A DNA stretch of 64,000 nt from Hysterium pulicare CBS 123377 (GCA_000467715.1 AJFK01000315.1:50813-114812); one strand, 5' to 3'; counted from the first letter of the stretch, positions 35,553-47,128 are shown. A program made the numbers and translations. The notes: generated by a model from the sequence alone, not told the origin.

Positions 35553-37200
35553 ATGGACGACCAACACCAGTGGCTGTCTATAACAGGCCAGCCACTTGAT
35601 CTGGACACTCCGAAGCCATTTCTTGGTACAGCAACTCGACTGCTTCTGCGCAGCGTCGTTTGACTCATTCACAGGCAATTGCTCGTCCATCAAGTCTTAC
35701 GAGAAATTGAACAAGCTTGGGGAAGGAGGTAAGCTTCAAAGCTAGACATCACGACTTGACTGCTTCTTTTACTGATGCCCGCCGTTCTTGCCTAGCTTAT
35801 GGGGAAGTAACGCGCTCTCGCGACACCAGCAACGGTGCCATCGTCGCAATAAAGCAGCTCCTCATCCTCCCCTCCGAACGCCACAATGGCATCCCCATCA
35901 CCTCCATCCGCGAGATCTCGATCCTCCGATCTCTGCGACACCAGAACATTGTGAATGTATTGGATGTGGCTGTTGGCGAAGAAGCAATGGAAGATGTCTA
36001 CGTGGTCATGGAATATTGCGAACAGGTTGGTAGCCCCGACCCTGTTAGGATAGACACACTGGAAGAGTGGGCGGGGGAAGATACTCTCTATTGAGGACTG
36101 AAGATCTATCATGGCTGGCTTATGTGTGTCTGCCTTTTAGGTGGAGCACGACAGGCCAGCGATCTCTAGGATATGGCCAATTTGATGGATGACCAAGGTG
36201 TGAAATTTACCTTGAGCGAAGGTAGGAGAAATGGGCTCACATGGCTGAATGGAAGGGCTCGAATCTGATCATCTCAACAATAGTTAAATGCCTCACCCAT
36301 CAACTCCTCGAAGGCCTCGAATATCTCCATCGAAATGATATCATCCACCGGTATTAATCATCGCTACCTGAATCTCTTCTTGCACCCCTCTAACTAAGCC
36401 AGCGATGTAAAGCTTCAAAACCTCCTCCTGACCGCCAAAGGCATTCTTAAACTTGGTATATACTCCAGCTATTCACATTAACACACCAAAACCATTGACA
36501 CCACCCACCAGCCGACTTTGGCATGGCTCGACCCTACTCCGATCGACCTCTCACCCCTGGCGTTGTCACCATCTGGTACCGCTCTCCCGAGCTCCTCCTC
36601 GAAACCAAAAACTACACAACCGCAATTGATCTTTGGTCAGCTGGCCTGATCATTGGCGAGTTATTGCTCAACGTGCCTGTCTTGATGGGCGACACAGCTC
36701 TTGAACAGCTTTCGCTTATCGTGAAGCTGATTGGCACGCCAGGAAAGGAGGACATCGCGGCACTCAACGACATGTGCTGTCCTGGTCTCATCAGATGGCA
36801 GCGAGAGGCTATGAGCGTCGGTCGGCCCGATAATCTGGAAAGGAAGTTTAGAGACATCAGCTCAGAGGGTACGGTCAAATTCCTCGTAGGTCTACTGACA
36901 TGGGATCCAAAAGAGAGATGGACAGCTACGGAAGCCTTGGGAAAGAGTAAGAATCGCAAGTTAGACGATGCTGCAAGGTGGTGGACAGAGAAACCAAGGG
37001 CTGTGGAGAAGGAAATGTTACCGACGTTTCCTGAACTGCGGAATCGTGGCAGCGAGAAGTCCAAGAAGCAGCTTGAGCTTAGAGAGGCAAGAAAGCATGC
37101 CAACGAAGGCGCGAAAGAAGATTTTGGTGGATACTCTTTTGATTTCGGAGATGATGATGCCGTGGTCAAGAGACCAAAGCGCAGGCGCATAGAGCGATGA
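35553..37200 (+). CDS. cyclin-dependent kinase, CDK10/CDK11 (PITSLRE-like) type
   Basis: Seven exons (35553..35625, 35675..35728, 35796..36025, 36170..36221, 36284..36350, 36403..36455, 36512..37200) give 405 residues. Kinase motifs in order: GEGAYGEV glycine loop, VAIKQ lysine, cyclin-binding helix PITSIRE, HRDVKLQN catalytic loop, DFG (ADFGMARPY), and a T-loop reading LTPGVVTIWYRSPELL. The PITSIRE helix places it with CDK11 (PITSLRE), CDK10 (PISSLRE) and fission yeast Ppk23, kinases linked to transcription and splicing. After the kinase fold there is a basic tail with a KRPKRRRIER end, likely a nuclear signal. Intron 3 is 144 nt; the rest are 49-67. The ATG (CGCCATGG) has a strong context. 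Confidence 0.9.
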
Positions 37201-37491
37201 TATTTGGAAAGCTGGGCTGATATCAGTTCTATCTATGGTGGGTATATTATCATTTGAGTGGTATGGCGATTCGTTACAATAGTATTAGATGATATTAGGC
37301 CACTTAGTGGGTTATTTACTACCTAACCTAGTTCATGAGAATATTATTCAATTTCCTTCTCACATTTCTCGTCCGGTTCTTTTTCTATGATTATTTCGCA
37401 TCATACAAATCAGACTAAGTTAACCATAAGGGATGTAATGCCTAATTAAATTCTTAGTTCATTCTTCCAGCATATCCAATAACAGAAGGCT

Positions 37492-38222
37492 ATGCGTACA
37501 ACATTTCTAGTGTCTGCTAAGGGCCAGATGCTCCTCTCTGACCACATTACCAAGGTCAACCTGTGTTTACGGTCCGCAAGAAAAGTCGTTACGAGGTTGA
37601 TGCACAGCCCGAAAGACTATAACGCAATGAAGCGGGAATTGGTGGAGCAAGGAAATCAAGTCTATGTAGCGCCCGTCAAGGAGAAGAGAGAGATTGAAAA
37701 GAAGCTACAGGAAGCCAAAGACAAGACTGATGATCTCGAGCGAGATAAGTCCGCCAAGGAAATTCTTGTGGAAGATGTCTGTATCGCGCATCAACATGGC
37801 AAGAAACAATCAAATCATCTCGCAATTGAAGCGCGACATCTTTTGCAACCCGGTTGCCAATGAGGGTCTAGCAGTCTTGAGGAAAATAAAGCGTTGAGAA
37901 AAGAAAACGCAGAAGTTGTAGGAATGAGAATCAAACTTTGCAAATGGTGGTCCTCAGTCAACTTCAAGGCTATCAGGTAAAGGGGGACCGCTTGCAGAAT
38001 GAGGTTGATCGAATGGTGAATGCGGTAGTCGAAATTACGGGACTTCAGGCAAGGATCAACACCAGTACGCAAAAAGTCGGCAAACTCGTGAAGCAGAGAA
38101 GGGAATGGAAGGAGGAAAAGTAAGGCGGTAAAGATGTACTTAATGAATTGGGGCCCGAAAAGAAGGTAGTTGAGGAGATTGTGGAGTGCGCAGACCAGAC
38201 CATCATCTCGTTGACTTCGTGA
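37492..38222 (+). pseudogene. decayed coiled-coil gene
   Basis: Coiled-coil-like coding runs through three reading frames in succession: KEKREIEKKLQEAKDKTDDLERDK (to ~37770), then ISQLKRDIF, then SLEENKALRKENAEVV (~37875), then GDRLQNEVDRMVNAVVEI and KQRREWKEEK with a stop. Heptad-like character continues past the stop (ELGPEKKVVEEIVE). The pieces abut without intron signals, so repeated frameshifts fit better than splicing. The parent family cannot be named; coiled coils are compositionally similar across many families. Confidence 0.45.
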
Positions 38223-38687
38223 GATGGAAGTTGAGATCTGACGGGTTTTGGTAGGACGATTATGTAGAATACATTGCGCCATACTAATAGATCATGTCAA
38301 TTTCACCACTGGAATTTCCGATCTATCTAGCATTACGTGTGATGGAGATAGGATGCTCGAAGAGAGTTTTATCAAATTATTGTAAAGAGCTGAGTTTAAA
38401 TCCTTAACTTTTTCCTAACTGTGTGATACAGATCCTGTTCCGTATGCTACCTTTCAGATAACCTCAGGACTAGCAACTTGCTGCAGTTCCTTTCCCAGAG
38501 TCTATCTCCGCTTAGTAGACCAATTGTAAAGACGATGGTAGGTGTACACTGATCCTCCAAAAACGACATATTGTAACACCTATGTGGTCCATTTGCTGCA
38601 ATATTTCCCGCTGACCCAGTGCTAGGGCGCCAGTTGGTCACATTTGTGGAGTAGCCCCGGCTACTAATCTGAAATCTCCCAGACCTC
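38223..38687. other. intergenic, nothing recognised
   Basis: About 465 bp, AT-rich, with convergent 3' ends and no supported gene. Confidence 0.4.
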
Positions 38688-39539
38688 TCACTGGACATGC
38701 TCAGTAGTGAAAAAAGTACCAATAACAGGAACATCCTCAATTTCGAGAAGTAACGAGACCGCAATGTAATTCTTCAAAAACTTCCTAGCAATGATTATTA
38801 CTTCCCTGATAGCGTTGTCGATGGCATTGTTGATTGCATCAATCTCCGTCGAGTTTGATCCTAGGCCGTGTCCCACGGGAAGTCCTAACGTCAAAAGGGC
38901 CTCTGCAGCAAAGAAAAGGTAGAGGCATGTGGTGAGGAAGCTTTCGGGGCATTCGCATGAGCGGACCTTTTGCGCAAGGTCGATTAGAAGGCACTGGAAG
39001 GGAACGCATTGTTGAACTCTTCCCTGGCCGGGGAATTCGATGTTCGGAATATCGATAATAGATTTATTCACCGCCTTCATGGCAAGATCATGTAGCTTTT
39101 GAGGCGTCAAAAGATCTACTAAACCAGGTGGATGACTGGATATGTCCTGGAGACATTCCCGAAGAGAGCGATCAATGCTATTGACGGGTCTCCGGAAAAT
39201 TCGATCTAGTGCTTCTTCTCGATGTTGGTGGTAATTGAACTCGTGAGAACTAATAGGACCAGATAGCTCGGGAAGATCCAGGGGGCCATACATGTCCACA
39301 ATCATCGTTCTCTGAAGGATCTCAAAGGCCTTTTTGGGTGAGTTATATGTCCCTGAAACGCATATGTCAATGGGACGCCTGAACTTCTTCGTAGCTTGCC
39401 AAGAATGGCCGATTATCGCTGGGAACAGGAAATTGCTTAGTAGGGCCACGCGATCCGCGAAAGATATCTGCAGCCCTAAAGTAATGGTATCCTCGCATTG
39501 GGAGTTCGCTCGCTCCGCGTTGTTCGGTTGCGAGGCCAT
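38688..39539 (-). CDS. hypothetical protein, 283 residues
   Basis: A single open frame from ATG 39539 to a TGA, without introns. The sequence is mixed, with well-spaced hydrophobic positions (RVALLSNFLFPAIIG, ESFLTTCLYLFFAAEALLTLGL, NYIAVSLLLEIEDVPVIGTFF) suggesting a largely helical, globular protein. The segment CLYLFFAAEALLTLG could be a weak membrane helix. No family motif is recognised and no signal peptide is present. It sits alone between a decayed gene and a long intergenic gap, consistent with a lineage-restricted gene. Confidence 0.5.
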   Translation of the reverse strand: MASQPNNAERANSQCEDTITLGLQISFADRVALLSNFLFPAIIGHSWQATKKFRRPIDICVSGTYNSPKKAFEILQRTMIVDMYGPLDLPELSGPISSHEFNYHQHREEALDRIFRRPVNSIDRSLRECLQDISSHPPGLVDLLTPQKLHDLAMKAVNKSIIDIPNIEFPGQGRVQQCVPFQCLLIDLAQKVRSCECPESFLTTCLYLFFAAEALLTLGLPVGHGLGSNSTEIDAINNAIDNAIREVIIIARKFLKNYIAVSLLLEIEDVPVIGTFFTTEHVQ

Positions 39540-40406
39540 TATTGGTGATTGAGATGACTTTAAGGTATTTGTGGTCTCGAGTGGCTAACATCTGGGATAT
39601 CAAGCGAGAGGCCCGCGTGTAAGGATTGAAGACTTTATGACTTCCGAAAAGTTGATGGTGTTCGGGAAGGGGCGTGAAATCGACCTTTATAGGGCTTAAA
39701 TGGCGTTAGTAACAAACAATTGTTAGCTAACGCAATATACTTAGAGGAGAGCGAAGCAGATATAAGCCCACGCCGTTATCTATGCTGTCACCCGCAGTCG
39801 TGTATCGCTAGTGAATGGGGATATCGTATCGGACAAACTGTGACAGGTGTGAATTCGAAATACGTGACGATCTTTCATCTCTTTAAACATCACCGTTTGG
39901 TTCTTTGAAGTGGGAGCCACACCGTTCCTTCATAGTATGAGGAATCTCCTTTCTATGTCGTATATTGTAACTTTGTGCCGGAGATCAACTATCTCTGACA
40001 ACCACACGAGTGTCATGATTCGTTCTTCCAGGGTATAGGTCCGCACCAAGCACCATCTTTACTACCAGCCTGCAAAGCAGGTTCAGACCAGATACAAGGT
40101 GTCAAAGCAAGTTGTCATCCCGTCTTGTGTAGCCATAGAGTAGATCGCTCGCACATAAAAGTGGTGCTGTCTTATAGATAGGGTACATTCTCTCTGACCT
40201 TGATAAATAGATATGATGAGAAATAAATTGGTGGTAAGTAGGGTCAAGGAAGAAGCTCGATGAAAGTGATGGTAGAAAGAAGTAGTGTTGGTCGCGGACA
40301 AAGTGAACATAAGATAGCTTCCTACGGCTGACTCTAGAGACCACACCCACACTCTCGCGATAACCTCATCATTCCCGAAGAAGCAACCACGCACGACTCA
40401 TCATCA
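39540..40406. other. intergenic, nothing recognised
   Basis: About 870 bp between divergent genes. Short ORFs only. Confidence 0.45.
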
Positions 40407-41658
40407 ATGCTCATGAAATTGACCTCACCATACTCGACTCTGACCCTCAGATATTTATGCATCCGACGTAGTCCCGACCATCTACTCAAAAAACGATTCA
40501 GCAACAACGTCGGACTTGCTGCGTCGCAAAGGATGGAGAATGCCCAGAAACCTCGTCAATTTGCGCCGCTGGATCCTAAACAACGGAGAAAGGCCGACGA
40601 TAGACCTATCTTGAGAGGGATCGTATTTGATGTTGATGGAACGTTATGTATGTGAACATGATTCATCCTCTCGGGCAGTCGCATATATTTCCATGCCGGG
40701 GATCGCATTTTATGCTTGTCTTTGGGCGTATTCATATACATGTCGAAGCTAATGCTTCCCTTCCCATGATTCCGTCTCATTTCCAAGAGTATTCTTTGTG
40801 CTAGTGTGCCGGAGATCCAATATTCTTATTTGACTATCATACTGACGCCTCACGGCCAAGAAGGCGAACCTCAGACTTATATGTTTGGAGAAATGAGGTA
40901 AGATCATTTAGTCTTACTCCATTGTTCCTAAAGTATTCTTGACTTCAATTTCCTCTTCCTTTCATCTTTTAAAGTATGCATCAACCTCCCTCTAACGGCT
41001 ACCAGAGCTGCTCTCGGCATCACAAAACCAACAGACATTCTCGACCACATCTACACGCTCCCACCCGACGAACAAGAGATTGCGCAAGAGAAAATCCGCG
41101 ATATAGAGCGCACAGCCATGAAGTCCCAAAAACCGCAACCGGGACTAGCAGAGTTAATGGAGCATCTCGACTCAAAGGGCATCAAGAAAGGAATATGTAC
41201 CAGAAATTTTGAGTGAGTTACTTCCCGCCATCTAAATCCAAACCCTACTGCTTAAAATGCTGTCTTCTAGTATGCCCGTATCGCATCTTTTAACAACCTT
41301 CCTTCCAACCCACACCTTCCACCCCATCATAACCCGTGACTTTCGGCCTCCAAAGCCCTCTCCAGCCGGTATTCTTCACATCGCTAAGGAATGGTCTTTC
41401 GATCCCTCGTCGCTCATTATGGTTGGCGATTCCATCGATGATATGACCGCTGGGTTTCGAGCTGGTGCGGCAACGGTCTTGCTAGTTAATGAGGTCAATC
41501 TGCATTTAGCTGAGCACCAACATACGGATCTTGTGATCAAGAGATTAGATGATTTGATTGGGATTTTGGAGAGAGGGTTTGAAGGACAGATTGGACGGGG
41601 GGAGGAAATGCCGGATACGAAGAAGCAGGTAGAGGATGCCTTGGAAGAGAGCCGGTAG
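40407..41658 (+). CDS. HAD-superfamily phosphatase-like hydrolase
   Basis: Four exons (40407..40647, 40864..40897, 41006..41212, 41271..41658) give 289 residues. HAD motif I is GIVFDVDGTLC (Asp75, Asp77), motif II is the Thr of ICTRN, a Lys comes from FRPPKPSP and motif IV is VGDSIDDMTAG, so the catalytic set is complete. It is a haloacid-dehalogenase-type phosphatase of unknown substrate, with a small helical cap between motifs I and II. The first ~42 residues are basic and Leu/Ser-rich with no acidic residues, like a mitochondrial presequence; a later Met (40533) would give a cytosolic form. Intron 1 is long (216 nt). A 34-nt second exon carries EPQTYMFGEM. It converges with the dehydratase gene, 112 bp away. 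Confidence 0.88.
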
Positions 41659-41770
41659 TCTGGGTTCCTGAGTGGGCAATTATGTGCAACTAACCACTGT
41701 GGTCAGTCGAGGGGCCATCGAAGAGGATCTCGGAAATTAATATTGAATGAAAATGGTATATATAAAAAAT

Positions 41771-43136
41771 CTATCCAGCTACATTCTCGGCGACCTTCTC
41801 TCCTTTCGCTCCCAGGACCCCTTCGGCCCTCTCACCTTTCTCCTCAGACGACGGAGCAAATAACTTCCCAATAGCCTCAACAGTAGTGTTCCCTCCACTA
41901 AATACAACTCCAATATTCCATCCTTCTTCTCCCGCCTCTTTCTCCACCAACTTCCTGAAATCCTCGTTATAGAGCACAGTCGCCAATCCGACGACCGCAC
42001 TCGGTTCCACAAATACTTTCATCCGCTCCAGCACCAATCGCATTGCAGCTTTGATTTGCTCTTCCGTGACAGAGTATAAGCTGTGTACCTTACTTGTATC
42101 CGAAATAACTTTCCACGTAATATGACCCAATGGCGTTCGTAAACCATCGGCGATAGTAAGTGTCTTGACAGTATCGATTATCTTTCCGGCTGCTACACCC
42201 CTTTTCGCATCATCTCCACCTTCAAATGAGGGTTCTGCGCCAAAGACTTTAATCCCCGTCCCCGTCAATGCAGTAGCGACTCCTGATAGCATGCCACCCC
42301 CTCCACAAGGTGTGATCACAGCATCTAACCCCTGCTTGCCTCTCCTTTCTCTGACGCTCAACCTCTTATCCCCATTCACCAGCCCTTCCACTTGTGTCTC
42401 GAATTCCAATGCCATGGTACCCTGTCCTAGTATTATGTTCGGGTGATCGTAGGGAGGGACTAATGTTGCGCCCGTCTTGGCAATTACATCCTCGACAACA
42501 GTCTCTCGTTCTTGGGATGTAGAGCCTGAAAATATGACGTTCGCCCCGTAGGATTTCGTACCGGCGATTTTGGAGGGTGTGGAAATTGTCGGCATTACAA
42601 TGTGCGCGGGAATGTTATGCGTGCGGGCTGCGAGTGCGAGGGCTTGGGCGTGGTTTCCTGTTAATTTGTATGTCAGTTGATATTCTAAAAGGAGAAGTAG
42701 CGAGGAATCGATCTTATCCTGCAAGATGCAAGAAGATTAACACGAGACTTGGAGACGCTCAATGAAGCCATTCGAAGTCAAATTGATCTGAAGGGGCTGA
42801 AAAATCCGAAGATTTACCAGAGCTATGCGTAACAACCCCCTTTCTCCTCTCCTCTTCGCTCAATCTCGCCAGCGCATGAAAAGCACCTCTAGCCTTAAAT
42901 GCACCAACCTTCTGATAATTCTCACACTTGAAGAACAGCTTTATCTTCGGCTTCACCGGCTCTTGCCCCTCCCATTCTGTCCCTTTCAGTGCGTCGGCAG
43001 TCTGAGGTGTCGATGCAAGATCAGAGAGTGTGGTATTGGTTAGGACGGGCGTAAGGTGGATGTGTGCTTTGATGAGCTCGTGGGCAGCGATCACGGCGTC
43101 TCTCGTGAGAGGAGGTGCGGTTGGTATGGAACCCAT
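41771..43136 (-). CDS. PLP-dependent serine/threonine dehydratase or serine racemase family enzyme
   Basis: Two exons, complement(41771..42657, 42818..43136), give 401 residues. The Schiff-base lysine is Lys81 in GAFKARGA, followed after splicing by the substrate loop SSGNHAQALA and later the phosphate-binding loop CGGGGMLSG. These three are the fold-type II signature of threonine/serine dehydratases and serine racemases. The protein lacks the C-terminal ACT-type regulatory domain of biosynthetic Ilv1, so it is of the catabolic/racemase type. It would deaminate L-Ser/L-Thr or interconvert serine enantiomers; sequence alone does not decide. The intron is 160 nt. A short insert (~50-65) precedes KIKLFFKCEN. 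No targeting signal. Confidence 0.9.
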
Positions 43137-43417
43137 ATCGAAGATTGAGTGAAGTGTATGAATCTGGACATGGTGATGGCGGGGTGGCTGATCGATATGG
43201 TAGAGTTGGTGCCGGGATGGATGCAGTCATGGCGCTGACTGATTGCGCGGGGCTTGGCATTGCCGAATCGGGAAGACCATCGCTTTAATGACAACAACGT
43301 GCGGGATAACAACACGCTTCAGTAGTTCAAGCCATTCAAACTAGAGCGTGTTAGCATGACATACTTCAGTTGATTTATGGAAAATCTCACTACTTGCTAG
43401 AACCATGACAATAATAA

Positions 43418-44002
43418 TGGTACCCTTCAAAGCGTGCTGCAAGCTTCAAGTATTCCTCCTCAAGTAGTCCGGGATTATCTACTCATGCTCGTACTGGTGA
43501 ATGGTCCGAGCTAATTTCCCGTTTCCTGGCTCTCCCTGCAGAGATTCGACTGATGATTTTGTGGATAGTCAGCGTTTTATACAGCCCGCTGAACTATAAA
43601 AAGTTCGAGATTTGGAAGACATCCAAATTAACTCCATTTCTCAAACTTAGGGAGGTCCGAAACGAGATTCTTGAAGTCTTCTACGGCGCAAACACGTTCT
43701 CGGTGAGCTCTGAAAAAAAGCGAATAAGTCGCCATGTCGATTCTTTTATCCGCTTTTCTCATAGCACTGTGCGCTAATACGTCTAGCGTATCGTATACAA
43801 ATTCCAGCCCCACAGCAACATCCATTATATCAAAGACGTACACTGCATTATGTGGCCTCTTTGGTGGTGGAAGGATCGGGGCTTTACCAACCTAAAACTC
43901 TTCAGCATTGGCATTCCAGCGGACGTAGAGTTGAGAGAGGAAATCTATTCGGCTTCCCAAGACACGTCGATTAGGATAAAGGCAGAGGATCTGAAGCTGT
44001 AG
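43418..44002 (+). CDS. F-box/2EXR-like family member, 5' end unresolved
   Basis: A frame open from 43418 reads FLALPAEIRLMILW, then REVRNEILEVFYGANTFS. A good intron (donor GTGAGC at 43703, branch GCTAAT, acceptor TAG ending 43786) joins it to an exon 43787..44002 with NIHYIKDV and RGFTNLKLFSIGIP. These are the same blocks as in the five other members in this window. No ATG lies upstream of LPAEIRL in frame; the first is at 43553, inside the motif. There may be an unrecognised 5' exon, or the start codon has been lost. Function unknown; F-box-like helices usually bind Skp1. Confidence 0.5.
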
Positions 44003-44522
44003 CTTTGGACAACGATGAATGATCAATGATAACGGCGAAGATGGCTGAGGAGGCAGTGAGGGCGGGTAGTGTTCTGGTTAAGTAGTCTCGAGCTATACGG
44101 AGACAGTGGACAGTTTAAGATCGAAGAATCCCATGATGTCAATGTTTGCAACTTAAACATTATAATAATTACGTTATGCAACATGAGATGCCGAGCTTTC
44201 TGGAAGGCGGAATGCGAATATGGACATGAAGCTGTAAAAGCAATTTGAGGAGCTTCATCGAGCTCCAAATGACTGCACCAAGCTCTGAAAAGACCATACA
44301 TTGAACATTGTGCAAATACTAAGAATCTAAATCCGAGATAAAGTGTCATGGTTTAGAGCCCAGGGTCTACATTGTGAAGTAATAAAAGGAGCTCATACGG
44401 CTTCCACCGCCAAAGCTTAGTCACTCTACTTCAGCCAACACACCAGACCCTCAAAACAAATCCTACAGGTCTTACAACTCATCATCATCTTGGAGACGCA
44501 ACAATATCCAAGTACTCCGAAA
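44003..44522. other. intergenic, nothing recognised
   Basis: About 520 bp between two family members on the same strand. AT-rich. Confidence 0.4.
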
Positions 44523-45224
44523 ATGGCACGCTCGGACTCGGACCACCCAGCGAAGAGACTGAAGGCTACCGATGTGTATCAACCACATCCTCTTCCTCCA
44601 CGCCCGCCAGACCCGTTTACCCCGGACCCATCGACCGCTGATCCAGAACATCTCCCTGCCCTCTTGCGTCTCCCAAAGGAGATCCTACTCCAGATTTTCC
44701 GCGAGTTCCTCTACGAATTCCTATTTTCGAATGGCCCGGTGACTTTTGACAATTTCAATCCTTGGAAGCACTTGTGCTGCATCCACAGGTCACTTGCACC
44801 CCTAATCCTCGATGTTCTCTACAAGGAAGGCATCTTTTCGATTGGTCCCCGAATCGGCGGAAATCTCAGAAAATTTCACTTTCCCCAATACTTCTGGCTG
44901 CCGAATCCGAGTGTTCGCTGTAAGATCAAGAAGCTCGAATACGAGTTCGAGGATCATTGGGGCTCTCTATGGTTGGACCAGGCATTGGGGCTGCTGCTTG
45001 AAATGCCCAGCTGGGGTTTCACAGGTTTGAAGACATTCAAGATTATGCTGCCATCGAGAGGTTGGGTAATGAAGCAACGAATCCTGAGGTTTCTTGAGAA
45101 CCTCAGACCTTTGATCAAGGCAGAAGAATTGGTTGTTGTGGCTTGGAGGAGTCGTGGCGAACGGGAGCACATTTTGAAGGTATATGAGGAGAGAGCTAAG
45201 GCGGCTTTCCGGCTTTGCAAATAG
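44523..45224 (+). CDS. F-box/2EXR-like family member, 233 residues
   Basis: Single exon; the ATG at 44523 (AAAATGG) is the first in frame. A disordered Pro-rich leader (1-~45) is followed by the F-box-like helix LLRLPKEILLQIFREFL, then LILDVLYKEGIFSI, VRCKIKKLEYEF and WGFTGLKTFKIM. It shares this order with the members at 56764, 59993, 60596 and 62442 but is the most divergent. The C-terminal part (VVVAWRSRGEREHIL) is helical. A Skp1-Cullin adaptor role is possible from the first motif but not shown. Confidence 0.65.
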   Translation: MARSDSDHPAKRLKATDVYQPHPLPPRPPDPFTPDPSTADPEHLPALLRLPKEILLQIFREFLYEFLFSNGPVTFDNFNPWKHLCCIHRSLAPLILDVLYKEGIFSIGPRIGGNLRKFHFPQYFWLPNPSVRCKIKKLEYEFEDHWGSLWLDQALGLLLEMPSWGFTGLKTFKIMLPSRGWVMKQRILRFLENLRPLIKAEELVVVAWRSRGEREHILKVYEERAKAAFRLCK

Positions 45225-45540
45225 AGTTGCAAGGTTCGAAAGGCCAGGGCAGAGTCTGGATGGAATTCTGGTGATTGAAAAATCAGGCTTGTGTGGTATC
45301 TTGTGTTTTCTTTCAATTTCTTATAGGGTCACTTTAATTGAACTCTGAGCAATTCACTGGGGAGGAATTCGGGAGGAAAGCTGTGAAAGAGTGCCAGGAC
45401 ATGGAATTCCGTAATTATGTTAGCATTAAATCTTAAAGATTCACTTCTGGAATGATTCCCACTTGCTGTATACACACAATTCATAATGCGAACGGTCCGC
45501 TGAGTTAATCCATATGAAGCTTCCCCCGAGTTCCCCATTT

Positions 45541-45655
45541 GCTAATCAAACAACTAACACTAAAGCATAGCATCGCATCCCGACAACTGCCTTCCGCCAC
45601 TGGCTCGGTTAACTATGATGCATGTAGAAGACATCTCTGCATTGCCTTCCCCTCC
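45541..45655 (+). pseudogene. degenerate copy of the 5' end of the phosphatase gene
   Basis: The stretch beginning GCTAATCAAACAACTAACAC parallels 46201 onward (GCTAACCAACCAACTAACAC), at a constant offset of ~660 bp. The match covers the leader and the first ~30 codons. About 84% identity holds over the first 45 bp and falls afterwards. The start codon ATG (46226) is ATA in the copy. Confidence 0.5.
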
Positions 45656-46085
45656 CGGCGGTACAGGACTGTGTAAAGTGTCCTTAGGCGAGGACAGGTC
45701 GGTCCTAGATTCTCCTGAATGTGCTCTTTCCGACTGACTTATTCTTGAAGAAGTGAGAACAAAATCGAGCGTTTTCCTGCCATTATGGAGGGGTCAATCG
45801 TCTGATTAGGAGGATAACTAGGCTACGGATGTTTCGAAAGCCGTCGACCAAGTAGCTGTCATAGGAGTAATTAGTTCGAGGGTTCAATTTTCATCTCTAT
45901 ATGATCCATTGTCTCCGATATTTTATCAAGAGGGGTAGGAACGCCTCAGGCCAAGCCTCTCGAGACCCCTTGGTCTTATAAGCTGTGTGCGATTTATTTC
46001 GATGTAATAAGACGAATTTGGGAGTTGGACAAGAGAACCTGGTGATGGCGCCCAAAGCTCAGGCCAAGCCGCGAAGTTTCACGAT

Positions 46086-46093
46086 TATATAAG
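46086..46093 (+). promoter_or_regulatory. TATA box of phosphatase gene
   Basis: TATATAAG about 140 bp upstream of the ATG at 46226. Confidence 0.45.
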
Positions 46094-46225
46094 CACTCTA
46101 CCACTTCTCGCGTGACTAAACTTCCGGGTTTGGTACACTCCCGTCACTATGTCGAGCATTCACCGCACTCAGAGTCAATAACACATTCTGTTTCTCACTG
46201 CTAACCAACCAACTAACACTAAACA

Positions 46226-47128
46226 ATGGCATTGCATCCCGGAAACTTCGTTCCCGCGGAGGATGTGCTCCAGGCAACTATGCTTCAAACAGAGGGCCCT
46301 TCTGCAGTTCCTTGCCCTCCGGAAACAAAGGAAGCTACACAACCGGTGATTAATATCTGCTCTGATAATTCACTTCTTCCCAAATCCCCAATCGATCAGA
46401 AAGAGCTGCGGAGAAGAGCATACGACATCCCTGCCGTCTGCGAGGTCTACCCAGGTCTCTTCATCGGAAACTGCAGAAGCACCTATGAGCCCGGCATTCT
46501 TTTTCAATACAGAATCTTCGCTGTGGTATCGCTGATAGAAGACTTATTGAATCTATGGAGGCGTGAAAAATTCACGGATTACATCAAGCCAGGCCATCAC
46601 CTTCGGGTAGAAGTTGTGGATATCCCGACTGAGAACATGCTCGTGCACATGGATCGAGTCTGCGAATTCATTGAAGAGAAACTTGGGATATCTTCCATTC
46701 GGCGCAGTAGTTTGGATCCGGAAATTGAGAAGAGCCAGGCCGACTGCGGAAAACGCCAGGACCAGAATTTCGACAGTCAACACAACGGCATCAGTCCTTC
46801 TATCCAGCCTACTAGTGCAATCCTTGTCCACTGTGCAATGGGCGCCTCTCGCTCTGCAACAATGGTAATCGCCTACCTAATGCGAAAGCTACGCAAATCC
46901 CGCGACGAGGTACTGGCGGAGGTGAAACAGAAATGGCGACGCACGAAGCCGAGTCGGAGTTTCATGGCGCAGTTGGAAATCTGGGGGCGGGTGGAGTATC
47001 AAATTTGGGAAGATGAGGCAAAGACAATTCCAAAGAAAGAATACAAGGAGTATTTGGAGAAGAGACAGGTCGAGTTGAAAGAAAAGGGGTTGACCGGAAA
47101 TGAGGTATATCGCCCTCTCTTTCTATGA
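46226..47128 (+). CDS. dual-specificity protein phosphatase
   Basis: A single exon of 300 residues. The catalytic loop is HCAMGASRSAT with nucleophile Cys203 and Arg209 (HCx5R). The N-terminal half of the fold shows VCEVYPGLFIGNCRSTYEP, AVVSLIEDL and a VEVVDIPTENMLVHMDRVCEFIEE helix, the standard DUSP layout with the general-acid region in VDIPTEN. An ~45-residue insert (residues ~155-200) sits just before the catalytic strand, unlike compact DUSPs. The C-terminal helix SRSFMAQLEIWGRVEYQIW and a Lys-rich tail follow. The substrate cannot be told; relatives act on MAP kinases or other phosphoproteins. No signal peptide. The upstream gap holds a decayed copy of this gene's first 100 bp. Confidence 0.88.
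   Translation: MALHPGNFVPAEDVLQATMLQTEGPSAVPCPPETKEATQPVINICSDNSLLPKSPIDQKELRRRAYDIPAVCEVYPGLFIGNCRSTYEPGILFQYRIFAVVSLIEDLLNLWRREKFTDYIKPGHHLRVEVVDIPTENMLVHMDRVCEFIEEKLGISSIRRSSLDPEIEKSQADCGKRQDQNFDSQHNGISPSIQPTSAILVHCAMGASRSATMVIAYLMRKLRKSRDEVLAEVKQKWRRTKPSRSFMAQLEIWGRVEYQIWEDEAKTIPKKEYKEYLEKRQVELKEKGLTGNEVYRPLFL

Larger units (their letters stand above)
45225..46225. other. intergenic with a partial gene copy
   Basis: A 1.0-kb gap before the phosphatase gene. Its middle contains a degenerate copy of the phosphatase 5' end (next entry) and its end the phosphatase promoter. Confidence 0.5.
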
